A stretch of DNA of 64,000 bases from Luteimonas cucumeris (GCF_007830035.1 NZ_VLKN01000003.1:527235-591234), one strand, 5' to 3'; numbered from the stretch's first letter, positions 17,556 through 27,733 are shown. The notes: generated from the sequence alone by a model not told the origin. Made by a program: numbers and translations.

Positions 17556-18482
17556 ATGCCTGCCACGACGTCCAGAATTAGCACGACCGTTCGATCCTAT
17601 TTGAAGCTGACTGGCCTGCGAACCAGTTTTGTGCTCGGCGGCTGGTTCGATGCGCCAGCGACCATCCACCTCGCCGGCGAACTGTTCTGCACGCCGTTCG
17701 CCAGTTCGCGTGTGCGCGCCGCGCAGACGCCCTGCGGCGACGCGGTCGAAGGCAATTTCGACCTGGATGGCCGGCGCATCCACACCTACGTCTGGGGCGA
17801 TCCGCAAGCGCAGCCTTACGTTCTCCTTGCGCACGGCTGGTCGAGCCACGCCACGCGCTTCCTCCCCTGGATCGGCCGCCTGCGCGCGGCCGGCTACGCG
17901 GTGGTGGCGTTCGACCAGCCGGCGCATGGACTCAGCACCGGCCAGCGCACCAACCTGCTCGATTTCGCCAACACGCTGGAAGCAGTGGCGCTGCGCTTCG
18001 GGCCGGCGGCGGCCTTGATCGGGCATTCGCTGGGTGGTGCGGCAGTCGCGACGGCCCTGGCGCGCGGCGTGCCTGCCGAGCGCGCGGTGCTGATCGCACC
18101 GGCGGCCGATCCCGTCGACGCCGCGATGCGCTTCGCTGGCCTGGTCGGGCTGCCGCAGCGGCTTTGCCAGCGCATGATCGCGGCGTTCGAGGCGCATATC
18201 GGTTTTTCGTTCGATGCATTCCAGGCTCACTTCAACGCACCGCGCATCGCTCATCCGGCGTTGATCGTGCACGACGTCGAAGACCGCGAGGTACCGTGGG
18301 CCGAGGGCGAGCGTTACGCGCGCTTCTGGCCGGATTCGCGCCTGCTCAGCACACAGGGCCTGGGGCACAACCGGATCGCGCAGGACGAAGGCGTGATCAC
18401 CGCTGCCCTGCGTTTCCTGCGCGGCGAAATAGTCGGCGAGCGCGTGGTGTCATCGCCCAACCTGCCCTACGGCTTCGCCTGA
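17556..18482 (+). CDS. alpha/beta hydrolase
   Basis: Predicted serine hydrolase of 308 residues. The nucleophile elbow is GHSLGG (about residue 157) and the oxyanion segment is LLAHGWSSH. The acid Asp lies in IVHDVEDREVPW and the His in LGHNRI near the C-terminus. The first ~60 residues precede the catalytic fold. A GAGGTG ribosome site is 6 bases before the ATG. It follows the TetR gene closely and probably shares its transcript, so it may be that regulator's target. The substrate cannot be inferred. Confidence 0.88.
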   Translation: MPATTSRISTTVRSYLKLTGLRTSFVLGGWFDAPATIHLAGELFCTPFASSRVRAAQTPCGDAVEGNFDLDGRRIHTYVWGDPQAQPYVLLAHGWSSHATRFLPWIGRLRAAGYAVVAFDQPAHGLSTGQRTNLLDFANTLEAVALRFGPAAALIGHSLGGAAVATALARGVPAERAVLIAPAADPVDAAMRFAGLVGLPQRLCQRMIAAFEAHIGFSFDAFQAHFNAPRIAHPALIVHDVEDREVPWAEGERYARFWPDSRLLSTQGLGHNRIAQDEGVITAALRFLRGEIVGERVVSSPNLPYGFA

Positions 18483-18579
18483 ACCGCATGACCGGCGGCC
18501 TTTGCCGCCGGCGCCGACGAGCGTCTATGCTGCGCGGCCGTGGTCCTGTCGCCGCGGCCTGCAGACCACGAACGTCGCG

Positions 18580-19800
18580 ATGACCCTCGAACACGAATCC
18601 CCTGCGTCCACCGATCCCTTCGCCAGCCAGCCGCATGCCATCGTCGAACGCGACGGCGTGCGCTACACCCTGCTTGGCACCGCGCATGTGTCCAAGGCAA
18701 GCGTGGAGGCGGTACGCGCGGCGATCGATAGCGGCCGCTTCGACACCATTGCTGTCGAACTCGATCCGCAGCGCCTGCAGGCGCTGAGCGATCCCGCTGC
18801 ACTGGCGCGGCTGGACTTGGTCAAGGTGCTGCGCGAAGGCAAGACCGCGCTGTTCGCCGCCAACCTCGGCTTGGCCGCCTACCAGCGCCGGCTGGCGGAG
18901 CAGCTCGGCATCGAGCCCGGCGCGGAACTGAAGGCAGCAGCCGACGAAGCGCGCGCCCGCGACCTGTCGCTGCAGCTGATCGATCGCGACGTCGGCCTGA
19001 CCTTCAAGCGCGCGCTGTCCGGGCTTGGCTTCTGGCGCCGGATCAAGCTGGGCGCTGGATTGTTCGCCGGACTCTTCTTCGACGAGAAGGTCGGCGAGGA
19101 AGACATCGAGAAGCTCAAGCAGGGTGACCTGATGGAAGCCAGCTTCAGCGAGTTCGCCGAAGAGACGCCGGAGCTGTACGACACCATCATCGGCGAACGT
19201 GATCGCTACATGGCAGCGAAGCTGCGACTGATGCCGCCTGCTGCGCGCGAAGTGCTGGCAGTGGTCGGCGCCGGGCACCTGCAGGGTTTGGCAAGGCACC
19301 TGCGCGAGGAAAGTGCGGCGCCCGCGGGCATCGTCGCCGAGCTGGAAACGCTGCCGCAGAAATCGTCGGTGCCGTGGTTCACGATTGTATTGGCCGCGTT
19401 CGTGCTCGGCGGTTTCGCCTGGGGGTTCTGGCGTGGCGGCGTCGATGTCGGCACCGACCTGATGTTGTACTGGGTGCTGTGGACCGGCGGCCTCGGCGCG
19501 CTGGGCTGCGCGATCGCCGGCGGCCATCCGCTCAGTATCCTCGCCGCCTTCCTCGCTTCGCCGATCACGCCGCTGCATCCGGCGCTGGCGTCGGGCACGA
19601 TCAGCGCGCTGGTCGAGGCCTGGGTGCGCAAGCCCACCTATGCCGACTTCATGGCGTTGCGCGACGACGTACAGACCTTCAAGGGCTGGTGGCGCAATCG
19701 CGTGGCGCGGGTGCTGCTGAACTTCTTCCTGACCAGTCTCGGCACCGCCATCGGCGTGTGGACCGGCGGCGCACGTATGCTGGGCAAGCTGTTCGGCTGA
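18580..19800 (+). CDS. TraB/GumN-family membrane protein
   Basis: A 406-residue TraB-domain protein of the type named after pheromone-shutdown TraB; its biochemical role in bacteria is unclear. The N-terminal TraB domain shows RYTLLGTAHVSKASVE and TIAVELDPQRLQAL. The C-terminal third is a membrane domain with about four helices (WFTIVLAAFVLGGFAWGFW, LMLYWVLWTGGLGALG, and others) and the motif SPITPLHPALASG. The ATG is chosen because the family N-terminus starts here; an ATG 26 codons upstream gives low-complexity residues. It is convergent with the RND operon across a REP-like pair. Confidence 0.85.
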   Translation: MTLEHESPASTDPFASQPHAIVERDGVRYTLLGTAHVSKASVEAVRAAIDSGRFDTIAVELDPQRLQALSDPAALARLDLVKVLREGKTALFAANLGLAAYQRRLAEQLGIEPGAELKAAADEARARDLSLQLIDRDVGLTFKRALSGLGFWRRIKLGAGLFAGLFFDEKVGEEDIEKLKQGDLMEASFSEFAEETPELYDTIIGERDRYMAAKLRLMPPAAREVLAVVGAGHLQGLARHLREESAAPAGIVAELETLPQKSSVPWFTIVLAAFVLGGFAWGFWRGGVDVGTDLMLYWVLWTGGLGALGCAIAGGHPLSILAAFLASPITPLHPALASGTISALVEAWVRKPTYADFMALRDDVQTFKGWWRNRVARVLLNFFLTSLGTAIGVWTGGARMLGKLFG

Positions 19801-19801
19801 C

Positions 19802-19901
19802 GTAGGGCGGGCCCAGGCCCGCCGTCCGGAATAACGATCGTCCAGGAACTTTTTCTGGAAGATTTGACGAACGCGCAATGGCGGGCCGGGGCCCGCCCTA
19901 C
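19802..19901. repeat. Pair of inverted REP-like hairpins (GTAG head)
   Basis: Two 22-base arms (19802-19823 and 19880-19901) are inverted copies differing at one base. Each reads GTAG-GGCGGGCC-centre-GGCCCGCC and can fold alone or pair with the other. They sit between the traB stop and the RND stop. The minus-strand RND stop codon TAG is the TAG of the GTAG head. The arrangement is that of a BIME and could act as a bidirectional 3' end. Confidence 0.8.
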
Positions 19902-22900
19902 TCCACCACGGTCGCGGCGGGCAACACCGCATCCGGCTTGCCGCGCGCGCGCCGGATCAGTCGCGCGGTGCCGTTGCGCATGTCGTCGAGGATCGCGTAG
20001 ATGGTCGGCAGGAACAGCAGGCTGACCACGGTCGAGAACGCCAGGCCGCCGGCGATCGCACGCGCCATCGGGTAGTACGGCGGCATGCCGTCCGCGGTCT
20101 GGGTGTTCAGGGCGATCGGGATCATCGCCAGGATCGCGGTGCCCATGGTCATCAGGATCGGCCGCAGGCGTTCGCGGCTGCCGTCGATCAGTGCCTCCAG
20201 CCGCGGTAACCCGCGCCGGCGCAGGTTGTTGATGTGCTCGATCATCACGATGCCGTTGTTCACCACCACGCCCATCAGCACCAGGATGCCGATGATCGCC
20301 ATGATGTTCATCTCGGTACCGGTCAGCCAGAACAGCCAGTAGACGCCGAAGATGGAGAACAGCACGCAGGACATGATCGCCACCGGGAACAGCAGCGACT
20401 CGAACACCGCGGCCATGATCACGAACATCAGCACCAGCGCGATGACGATGGCGCGCATCATCTGGTCCATGCCGTCGAAATTGATGTCGAACCCGGCGCC
20501 GGAGAAGGTATAGCCGTAGCCGGGCGGGAACTGCACGCCGGCGAGCGTCTCCTCGATCGCCTTGCGCGCCTCGTCCACCGGCACGTCCTTGCCCAGCCCG
20601 GCCTCGACCTTCAGCATCGTCTGGCGATTCAGTCGCTGGATCGACGTCGCCGCCGGCCGGTAGTCGACCTTGACCATCGCCAGCAGCGGCACCTCGGTGC
20701 CGTCCGCGGCCCGCACCATGAAGCCGGCCAGGTCTTGAACGCCATAATCATCCGAACCGGCGAAGCGCACGTTGACGGGGATCTCGATCTCGTCCTGGTG
20801 GAAGTCGCGCAGCGACGAACCGCGCAGCGCCATGCCCACGAACTGCGCGACCTGTTGCGCGCTGAAACCGTAGGACGCGGCACGCTCGCGATCGACCTGC
20901 ACCACCAGCTCGGTGTTGGCGTCGCCGGTATCCACGCGCACGTCGCGCAGCTTGGGATTGCGCGCCAGTATCGGCACGATGTCGTCGGCCAGCTCCTGTA
21001 GCGTGGTGGAGGAATCGCCGATCAGGCTGAAGCTCACGCCCTGTCCCTGGCCGCCGCCGTCGCCACCCGGCCAGCCGATGCCCAGCTTGGCGCGAGCCGA
21101 TTGCGGCAGGCCCTTGCGCACTTCCTCCTCGATCTTCTTGCTCTGCTCGCGGTCGTCGATGTCGAGGAACAAGCGGGTCTGCGCCCAGCCCTGTTCGCTG
21201 TAGCGGCTGTACACCCGCTCGATGTGGAATTCCTTGCGATGTGCGTTGACGAACGCTTCCACCCGCTCGACTTCCTTGCCCATCTCCTCCTTGGAATAGG
21301 CGCCACGCCACTGGTAGAAGATGTTGATCTCGGACGGGTCGTTGTCGTCGCCGCCGCCCTGGGTGTGCATCATCGGCCACACGCTCAGCGCGGATATGGC
21401 CAGGATGCCGGCCACGCTCCAGCCGCGGTGCAGCAGGGTCCAGCGCAGCGCGCGCGCATAGCTGTCCTGCAGGCGGCCGATCAGCGGCGACTTCACCGCC
21501 GGCGGGGTCTTCATCCGCGCCGACAGCATCGGGATCAGGCTGACGGCCACCAGCCACGAGGCCAGCAGCGAGAACGAGATCGTCACCGCCAGCTGGGTCA
21601 GGTAGATGGTGATGATGTTCTTCTCGCCGAACATCATGGGCAGGAACACCACGCAGTGGCTGAGCGTGCCAGCGGACAACGCGATCGCGACGTGGCGGGT
21701 GCCGATGATCGACGCCAGCGACGGGTTGTCCGGATATTTCTCGCGCTCCTGGTAGATGCTTTCCACCACCACCACGGCGTTGTCCACCAGCATGCCTACC
21801 GCCAGCAGCAGGCCCATCATCGAGATGATGTTCAGGGTGATGCCGGCGAAGTACATGAAGCCCAAGGTCATGGCGAAGCAGATCGGGATGGCCAACGTGA
21901 CCATCAGCGTCGACGGCCAATGGCGCAGGAAGGCGTACAGCACCATGATCGACAGCAGCAGGCCGATCGCACCGGCCTCGGCCAGCGCCAGCAGCGAGCT
22001 GGTCACCGCCTGGCCCTGGTCGTCGGTCACCTCGATGTCGATGCCGCGCATGGCGGAGTCGGTCTTGAGCACTTCGAGCTCGTCGCGCACCGAGCGCGAC
22101 AGATCGACGAGGTTGGCCGCGCGCTCCTTGTAGATGTCCACGCCGACGCTGGGCTTGCCTTCCATGCGCCGCACGTAGTTCATCCGCTGCGGCTGCAGAT
22201 CGACCTGGGCGATGTCGGACAGCCGCGTACCCTGCGCATTGACCGGCAGGTCGCGCAGCGCCTGCAGTTCCTGCAGTTCGCCGCGCGGCTGCACACGCAG
22301 GCGACGGCCGGCTTCGGTGATCTGCCCGGCGGAAACCGAGAAGTTGGCTGCCTGCAGGCGCTGCACCAGTTCGTTCAACGCCACGCCGTGGGCGCTGAGG
22401 CGATCCTTGTCCAGCGCCACCAGTACTTCCTGGCGGGCCACGCCTTCCACTTCCACGCGCGCCACGCCGGGCAGGCGCTCCAGGCGCTGCTTGATGCTGC
22501 GCTCGATCAGGTCCGCGCGCTCGGTCAGGTCTTCGGCGCTGGTCAGGCGCAGGCTCATCGCCTCGCGATCGGATGAACTCCAGCGCTGCACGTAGTAGCG
22601 GCGGAAATCGTCGGGCAACTGGTCGCGCACCGCGTCGATGCGCTCACGCGCCTCGGACGCGGCGATCGCGATGTCACGGCTCCAGTCGCCGAACTCCACT
22701 TGGATCGACGCGCCCTCGGCATTGGCGCGCGAGGTCATCGAGCGGATCCCGGGCATGGTCGCGATCGCTTCCTCGACCGGACGCAGCAGGTTGCGCTCGA
22801 CTTCTTCCGGCGTCGAACCCGGATACGGCAGGTTGATGAAGAAGAACGGGATGGTCGCTTCCGGCTCCGCCTCCAGCGGCAGGCGGAACGATGCGATCAG

Positions 22901-22975
22901 GCCGATCGCCACCATCGACACGAACAGCATGATCGTGGTGACCGGGCGACGGATGGACAGCTCGGTGATGTTCAT
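19898..22975 (-). CDS. efflux RND transporter permease subunit (second of two)
   Basis: Inner-membrane proton antiporter of 1025 residues. It begins MNITELSIRRPVTTIMLFVSM, like AcrB/MexB-superfamily permeases. The first periplasmic half has YPGSTPEEVERNLLRPVEEA. TM4 carries LLLAVGMLVDNAVVVVESIY, with one acidic residue at the relay position. The second half ends with MGVVVNNGIVMIEHINNLRR. It starts 4 bases after the upstream RND gene stops, so two permeases share one adaptor. Such pairs can form heteromeric pumps, as MdtBC does; this is inference. No outer-membrane channel gene lies nearby. The last codons run into a REP-like repeat that supplies the stop. Confidence 0.93.
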   Translation of the reverse strand: MNITELSIRRPVTTIMLFVSMVAIGLIASFRLPLEAEPEATIPFFFINLPYPGSTPEEVERNLLRPVEEAIATMPGIRSMTSRANAEGASIQVEFGDWSRDIAIAASEARERIDAVRDQLPDDFRRYYVQRWSSSDREAMSLRLTSAEDLTERADLIERSIKQRLERLPGVARVEVEGVARQEVLVALDKDRLSAHGVALNELVQRLQAANFSVSAGQITEAGRRLRVQPRGELQELQALRDLPVNAQGTRLSDIAQVDLQPQRMNYVRRMEGKPSVGVDIYKERAANLVDLSRSVRDELEVLKTDSAMRGIDIEVTDDQGQAVTSSLLALAEAGAIGLLLSIMVLYAFLRHWPSTLMVTLAIPICFAMTLGFMYFAGITLNIISMMGLLLAVGMLVDNAVVVVESIYQEREKYPDNPSLASIIGTRHVAIALSAGTLSHCVVFLPMMFGEKNIITIYLTQLAVTISFSLLASWLVAVSLIPMLSARMKTPPAVKSPLIGRLQDSYARALRWTLLHRGWSVAGILAISALSVWPMMHTQGGGDDNDPSEINIFYQWRGAYSKEEMGKEVERVEAFVNAHRKEFHIERVYSRYSEQGWAQTRLFLDIDDREQSKKIEEEVRKGLPQSARAKLGIGWPGGDGGGQGQGVSFSLIGDSSTTLQELADDIVPILARNPKLRDVRVDTGDANTELVVQVDRERAASYGFSAQQVAQFVGMALRGSSLRDFHQDEIEIPVNVRFAGSDDYGVQDLAGFMVRAADGTEVPLLAMVKVDYRPAATSIQRLNRQTMLKVEAGLGKDVPVDEARKAIEETLAGVQFPPGYGYTFSGAGFDINFDGMDQMMRAIVIALVLMFVIMAAVFESLLFPVAIMSCVLFSIFGVYWLFWLTGTEMNIMAIIGILVLMGVVVNNGIVMIEHINNLRRRGLPRLEALIDGSRERLRPILMTMGTAILAMIPIALNTQTADGMPPYYPMARAIAGGLAFSTVVSLLFLPTIYAILDDMRNGTARLIRRARGKPDAVLPAATVVE

Positions 22976-22979
22976 CCGG

Positions 22980-25900
22980 TCAGTCCTTCAGTCCGCCGTC
23001 CAAAGCATCCTGCTCGTGCGAAAGCGCCTGCGCGAGTTGGGCGGCCTGGCGCCGGGCACGCCGACCGCGCTCGGCGTAGCGCTCGTCGGCGCTGCGATCC
23101 AGCAGGTCGTACACCACCGGGATCACCACCAGCGTCAACAGCGTCGACACCAACAGGCCACCGATCACGGTGATGGCCATCGGCGAGCGCACTTCGGCAC
23201 CTTCGCCGAACGCCAGCGCCAGTGGCAGGAAGCCGAACACCGCGCACAAAGTGGTCATCATGATCGGGCGCAGTCGCGAGCGGGCACCTTCGACCAGCGC
23301 ATCGCGCTTGGCCAGACCCTGTTCGCGCAGCTGGTTGACCTTGTCGATCAGGATGATGGCGTTCTTCACCACCAGGCCGACCAGCAGGATCAGGCCGATG
23401 AACACCACCACCGACACTGGTGCACGTACCAGCAACAATGCCGCCACCGCGCCCACCAACGCCAGCGGGATGGTGAACAGGATCACGAACGGGTGCAGCA
23501 GCGATTCGAACTGCGAAGCCATCACCAGGTAGACCAGGAACACGGCCAGCGCGAACGCGAACAGCAGCGAGCGGATCGATTCGCCCAGTTCCTGGCCCTG
23601 CCCGCCGATGTGCATGCCGACCTCGGTGCCCAGCGGGTTCTCTTCGACCATCTGCCGCACTTCGGCGATCGCCGTGCCCAGGTCGATGTCGCGCAGGTTG
23701 GCCGAGACGATGGCTACGCGGCGCTGGTCGGTGCGATGGATCTCGCTCGGGCCGGTGGTAGCCACCACGTCGGCGACGGATCCCAGTTCCACCGGCTTGT
23801 TGCCGGTCGGGTTGATCACCAGCCGGCGGATGTCCTCCACCGACGAACGCTCGGACTCGCGCAGGCGCACCAGCACGTCGATCTTGCGATCGCGGAAGCT
23901 GTAGCGGGTGGCGACGTTGCCGCGCACCTTGTTGACCACCGCGTCGGCGATCTGGCGCGTGCTCAGGCCCAGTGCAGCAGCACGATCCTGGTCGAACAGG
24001 ATCTGGATTTCGGGAAAACCCTGCTCGACGCTGGACTTGACGTCGGCATAGTGCGGATTCTCGCGCAGCATGGCGGCCATGCGGCTGCCGGCGATGCGGA
24101 TCTGCTCCAGATCGCTGCCCTCGATCTCGATCTCCAGCGGCGGCGACAGCGCGAACAGTTCGGGGCGGGCGAAGTCCACTTGCGCTTCCGGGTAGTTCTG
24201 CATGGTGTTGCGCAGACGCTCGGTCAACGCCTGCTCGCGCGAGGCATCGTCCATCACCACGGTCAGCTTGCCAATGTTCTCGCCGCTTTCGGTCGGGCTG
24301 GCGTCGAGGCGCGTGCCGGTGCCGGACACGCCGTACAACAGGCGTACGCCGTCCTCTTTGGCGTGCACACGCTGCACGTCGCGCACCAGCGCATCGGTCC
24401 GCGCAAGCGGCGTGCCCGGCGGCAGCTTGGCGGTCATCTCGAAGCGGTCCTGGGCCAGCTGCGGGATCAGGTCGACGCCCAGCAGCGGCACCGCCGCCAA
24501 GGTCAGCACGAAGGCCAGCGCCGCCCCGCCCAGCAGCGGCCACGGCCGTGCCAGCACGCGTGGCAGCAGTTTCAGATAGGCCGCTTCGGCGCGATGGTAA
24601 GGCGCCATCGCCAGGTCGCTGGCCTTGCGCATCACCGGCCCGATCACGGCCACCAGGCCGCGGAACACGCGCACCACCGCCCAGACCACGGCGAAGAAGG
24701 CATAGCGGAATGCTGCGCCGATGCCGCGACCGGCCACGGCCGCCGGCTTCTGCCAGCGCGACTGCGGTTGCCACGGCTGCCCGTGCGCTTCTTCCGGGAA
24801 CTGCGATGTCGGCCGCCCCTTGAGCGCGCTGAGCATCGGAATCAGGGTCATCGACACCACCAGCGACACGGCGATCGCGATAGCCACGGTCAGGGCCTGG
24901 TCGCGGAACAGCTGGCCGGCGATGCCTTCGACGAACACCAGCGGCAGGAACACCGCGATCGTGGTCAGGGTCGAGGCGACGACCGCCATGAACACTTCGC
25001 GGGTGCCTTCGATCGCCGCCGTGAGCGCATCGAGCCCGCGCTCGCGCGCCTTGGCGATGGACTCCAGCACCACGATCGAATCGTCCACCACCAGGCCGGT
25101 GGCCAGCGCCAGGCCGCCCAGCGACATCACGTTCAGGCTCAGCCCGAGCTGACCCATGAAGAAGAAGGTGGTGATGATCGAAATCGGCAACGACAGCGAG
25201 ATGACGAAAGTGCTCCAGCCATCGCGCAGGAACAGGAAGATGATCAGGATCGACAGCAGGCCACCGATCACCGCGTCGAGCTTGACGTCGGCGATGGCGT
25301 GGCGGATGAACACCGACTGGTCTTCCACGGCCGTCAGCTGGATGTCGTCCGGCAGCTGCTCGCGGATGACCTTCAGCCGCTCTTCGAGGGCGTCCGCGGT
25401 GGCTACGGTATTCGCGTCGCCTTCCTTGTACACCGCCAGTTCCACCGCCTCGTGGCCGGCACTGCGGATCACCGCCTCGCGCTCCCTGTAGCCCTGGTGC
25501 ACCGCGGCCACGTCCTTCAGCCGTACGGGCGAGGTCGCTGACGCGCCGCTGCCGCCACCCATGGCGGCGATCACGTTCGGATCGCGGCTGCCCAGGATGG
25601 CCAGCATCAACTGGCTGTTGTCATCGCCGCTGGCGGCACTGGCACCGCCAGCCGTGTTCAGCAGCATCTCCCGCATCTGCTCGATGGTGGCGAACTGGTT
25701 GACGGTGCGCACCAGGTAGCGCTGGGTGCCCTCCTCCAGACGCCCGCCCGAGAGGTTGACGTTCTCCTGTTTCAGTCGCTCGATCACGCTGTCCAGCGAC
25801 AGGCCCAGCTGCGCCAGCTTGCGCTGGTCGATCTCGACCTGGATCTCGTCTTCCAGGCCACCGCCGACCTTGACCGCAGCCACGCCGCTGACCGGTTCGA

Positions 25901-26450
25901 GCTTGCGCTTGAGGTCCTCGTCGGCGTAGCGGCGCAGTTCCATCAGTCGCCGCACCGCGTCGGCTTCGCTGCCGCCCTCCTGCTTCGAGGACAGGGCCAG
26001 CCGCATGATCGGCTGGGTCGAGGGGTTGAAGCGCAGCAGTACCGGCGGCTTGGCCTCCAGCGGCAGCTGCAGCGTTTCCATCTTGTCGCGCACGTCCAGC
26101 CCGGCCTGCTGCATGTCCGTGCCCCAGGCAAATTCCAGCACTACGTCGCTCTGCCCGGTGCGCGAGATCGACTTGAGCTTGCGCAGGCCCTTGACCGTGC
26201 CCAGCGCTTCCTCGGCCGGCTGCGAGACCAGGGTTTCGACCTCGCTCGGCGCCGCGCCTTCCAGATCGGTGCGTACGGTCAGCGTCGGATAACTCAGGTC
26301 AGGCAGCAGTTCGACCTTGAGGCTGGACAGGGCGATCAGCCCGAACAGCACCAGGGTCAGGGTCATCATCGCGATGGTGACCCGGCGCCGGGTGGCGAAC
26401 TCGATCAGGTCGAACCTGCCTCCGCCGGCAGGCGGCTCGTGCGGCGTCAT
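22980..26450 (-). CDS. efflux RND transporter permease subunit (first of two), with extended central loop
   Basis: RND permease of 1156 residues, longer than the usual 1020-1060. TM4 reads GLALATGLVVDDSIVVLESI, with the paired Asp of the proton relay. Two additions explain the length. One is a Gly/Ser-rich insertion near residues 270-300 (GGASAASGDDNSQ, AAMGGGSGASATS). The other is about 90 residues between TM6 and TM7 containing an extra hydrophobic stretch (AFRYAFFAVVWAVVRVFRG). The start overlaps the adaptor stop by one base (TGATG). Substrate and partner channel are unknown. Confidence 0.92.
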   Translation of the reverse strand: MTPHEPPAGGGRFDLIEFATRRRVTIAMMTLTLVLFGLIALSSLKVELLPDLSYPTLTVRTDLEGAAPSEVETLVSQPAEEALGTVKGLRKLKSISRTGQSDVVLEFAWGTDMQQAGLDVRDKMETLQLPLEAKPPVLLRFNPSTQPIMRLALSSKQEGGSEADAVRRLMELRRYADEDLKRKLEPVSGVAAVKVGGGLEDEIQVEIDQRKLAQLGLSLDSVIERLKQENVNLSGGRLEEGTQRYLVRTVNQFATIEQMREMLLNTAGGASAASGDDNSQLMLAILGSRDPNVIAAMGGGSGASATSPVRLKDVAAVHQGYREREAVIRSAGHEAVELAVYKEGDANTVATADALEERLKVIREQLPDDIQLTAVEDQSVFIRHAIADVKLDAVIGGLLSILIIFLFLRDGWSTFVISLSLPISIITTFFFMGQLGLSLNVMSLGGLALATGLVVDDSIVVLESIAKARERGLDALTAAIEGTREVFMAVVASTLTTIAVFLPLVFVEGIAGQLFRDQALTVAIAIAVSLVVSMTLIPMLSALKGRPTSQFPEEAHGQPWQPQSRWQKPAAVAGRGIGAAFRYAFFAVVWAVVRVFRGLVAVIGPVMRKASDLAMAPYHRAEAAYLKLLPRVLARPWPLLGGAALAFVLTLAAVPLLGVDLIPQLAQDRFEMTAKLPPGTPLARTDALVRDVQRVHAKEDGVRLLYGVSGTGTRLDASPTESGENIGKLTVVMDDASREQALTERLRNTMQNYPEAQVDFARPELFALSPPLEIEIEGSDLEQIRIAGSRMAAMLRENPHYADVKSSVEQGFPEIQILFDQDRAAALGLSTRQIADAVVNKVRGNVATRYSFRDRKIDVLVRLRESERSSVEDIRRLVINPTGNKPVELGSVADVVATTGPSEIHRTDQRRVAIVSANLRDIDLGTAIAEVRQMVEENPLGTEVGMHIGGQGQELGESIRSLLFAFALAVFLVYLVMASQFESLLHPFVILFTIPLALVGAVAALLLVRAPVSVVVFIGLILLVGLVVKNAIILIDKVNQLREQGLAKRDALVEGARSRLRPIMMTTLCAVFGFLPLALAFGEGAEVRSPMAITVIGGLLVSTLLTLVVIPVVYDLLDRSADERYAERGRRARRQAAQLAQALSHEQDALDGGLKD

Positions 26451-27604
26451 CAGCGCGCGACCTTCGCCGCGGGCTTCGCGGCAGGCGTGGCAACCGCGGC
26501 GCGTGGGCCATCGCGGTCCAGCACCTGCACGGCGCTGCCTTCACGCAGCGCGGCCTTGCCGGCCACCACCACTGCATCGCCCTGGCGCAGGCCCTCGCGC
26601 ACTTCGATCCAGCCGTCGTCGTCGTATCCGAGCTTGAGGCCGGTACGCTGCACCTTGCCATCGCGCACCACGAACACGGCCGGTTCGTCGCCATCCTCGA
26701 GCAGGGCCACGCGCGGCACCACCAGCGCATCGGAACGCTGGTCGTAATCGATGCGCAGGCGCCCGAACATGCCCGGCTGCAGCACGTCGTCGCCGGCGAA
26801 GGCGCTGACGACGCGGAAGGTGCCGCTGCCCGCGTCCACTACCGGCGAGACGCGGTCGACCACGCCCTTGAAGCTGCGGCCCGGCAGGGCATCGACCTGC
26901 AGGTGCACCGGCTGGCCGGCCTTCATCGTGGCCAGTTCGCGCTCGGGCACGTTGAGCGTGGCTTCCAGGCGCGAGTCGTCGACGATGCGGAAGATCGGCG
27001 AGTTGATCTGCACGAAGTTGCCCGGCTTGATGTCGCGCTTGGCGATCACCCCGGAGATCGGCGCGGTCACCGTGGTGTAGGACAGTTCCAGCACGGCCAT
27101 GCGGTGCTGGGCGCGGATGTTCTCGAGGTCGTACTTGATCTTGTCGACATCGTCGACGCTGATCATCTGCTGCGAGACCAACTGCTGCGAACGCTGGTAG
27201 CTGTTCTCCAGCTTGTGCAGCTGCGCCTCGGCCTGCGCCAGTGCCAGCCGCGCGCGATCCGGATCCAGACGTACCAGCGCCTGCCCGGCCTCGACCCGCT
27301 GGCCTTCCTCCACCAGCACCTGCAACGCGACGCCGGAGGTCTTGGCGACGACCTGCGACTCGGCGCGCGCCTCCAGCGCCGCGGTGCCGGCGTAACTGGC
27401 AGCGATCGGTCGCCGCACGGCACGTTCCACCTCGACCGGAATCGCGTCGGCCTTGCCGTCCTTCGACTTGGCCTGCGCCTCGCCCTCGCCGTCGCCCTTG
27501 CAGGCGGAAAGGCCGCACGCAAGCAGCAGTGCGAACAACAAAGCGCTCGCGTGGCGAGCGGACCGCATCCGGACGAAACCGCTGGCAGGAGTCAAAAAGG
27601 GCAT
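26450..27604 (-). CDS. efflux RND transporter periplasmic adaptor subunit (membrane fusion protein)
   Basis: Lipid-anchored adaptor of 384 residues. The N-terminal signal ends in a lipobox (LLACGLSAC). The mature part shows the classical order: a half-lipoyl motif (VAKTSGVALQVLVEEGQRVE), a coiled-coil hairpin (LALAQAEAQLHKLENSYQRS), the second lipoyl half (TVTAPISGVIAKRDIKPGNF), and then beta-barrel and membrane-proximal domains. An alternative start 12 codons in (MRSARHASALL) would also give a full signal peptide. It is the first gene of the three-gene efflux operon and is divergent from the cytochrome c pair. Confidence 0.93.
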   Translation of the reverse strand: MPFLTPASGFVRMRSARHASALLFALLLACGLSACKGDGEGEAQAKSKDGKADAIPVEVERAVRRPIAASYAGTAALEARAESQVVAKTSGVALQVLVEEGQRVEAGQALVRLDPDRARLALAQAEAQLHKLENSYQRSQQLVSQQMISVDDVDKIKYDLENIRAQHRMAVLELSYTTVTAPISGVIAKRDIKPGNFVQINSPIFRIVDDSRLEATLNVPERELATMKAGQPVHLQVDALPGRSFKGVVDRVSPVVDAGSGTFRVVSAFAGDDVLQPGMFGRLRIDYDQRSDALVVPRVALLEDGDEPAVFVVRDGKVQRTGLKLGYDDDGWIEVREGLRQGDAVVVAGKAALREGSAVQVLDRDGPRAAVATPAAKPAAKVAR

Positions 27605-27709
27605 TGGAACAGGCTCTCGAGAGGTGTTGTAGCTAGATATATCACCTCGACACATACGCACCCATGAGCCGAAGGTAATAGTGACGAGATGCGGCCAGTG
27701 GGGAGTTCG

Positions 27710-27732
27710 GTTGCACGCATGCAACATGCAAC
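27710..27732. promoter_or_regulatory. Operator-like palindrome with direct repeat
   Basis: GTTGCA-CGCA-TGCAAC (27710-27725) is a 6-bp inverted repeat, followed at once by a second ATGCAAC. It lies between the divergent efflux and cytochrome operons, directly before the cytochrome promoter, so a regulator bound here could affect both. Confidence 0.5.
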
Positions 27733-27733
27733 G

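Noticed and set aside
22638..25541. A 967-codon plus-strand open frame rich in His, Gln, Arg and Asp
   Set aside because: Antisense shadow of the RND permease gene; no domain, and no ribosome site.
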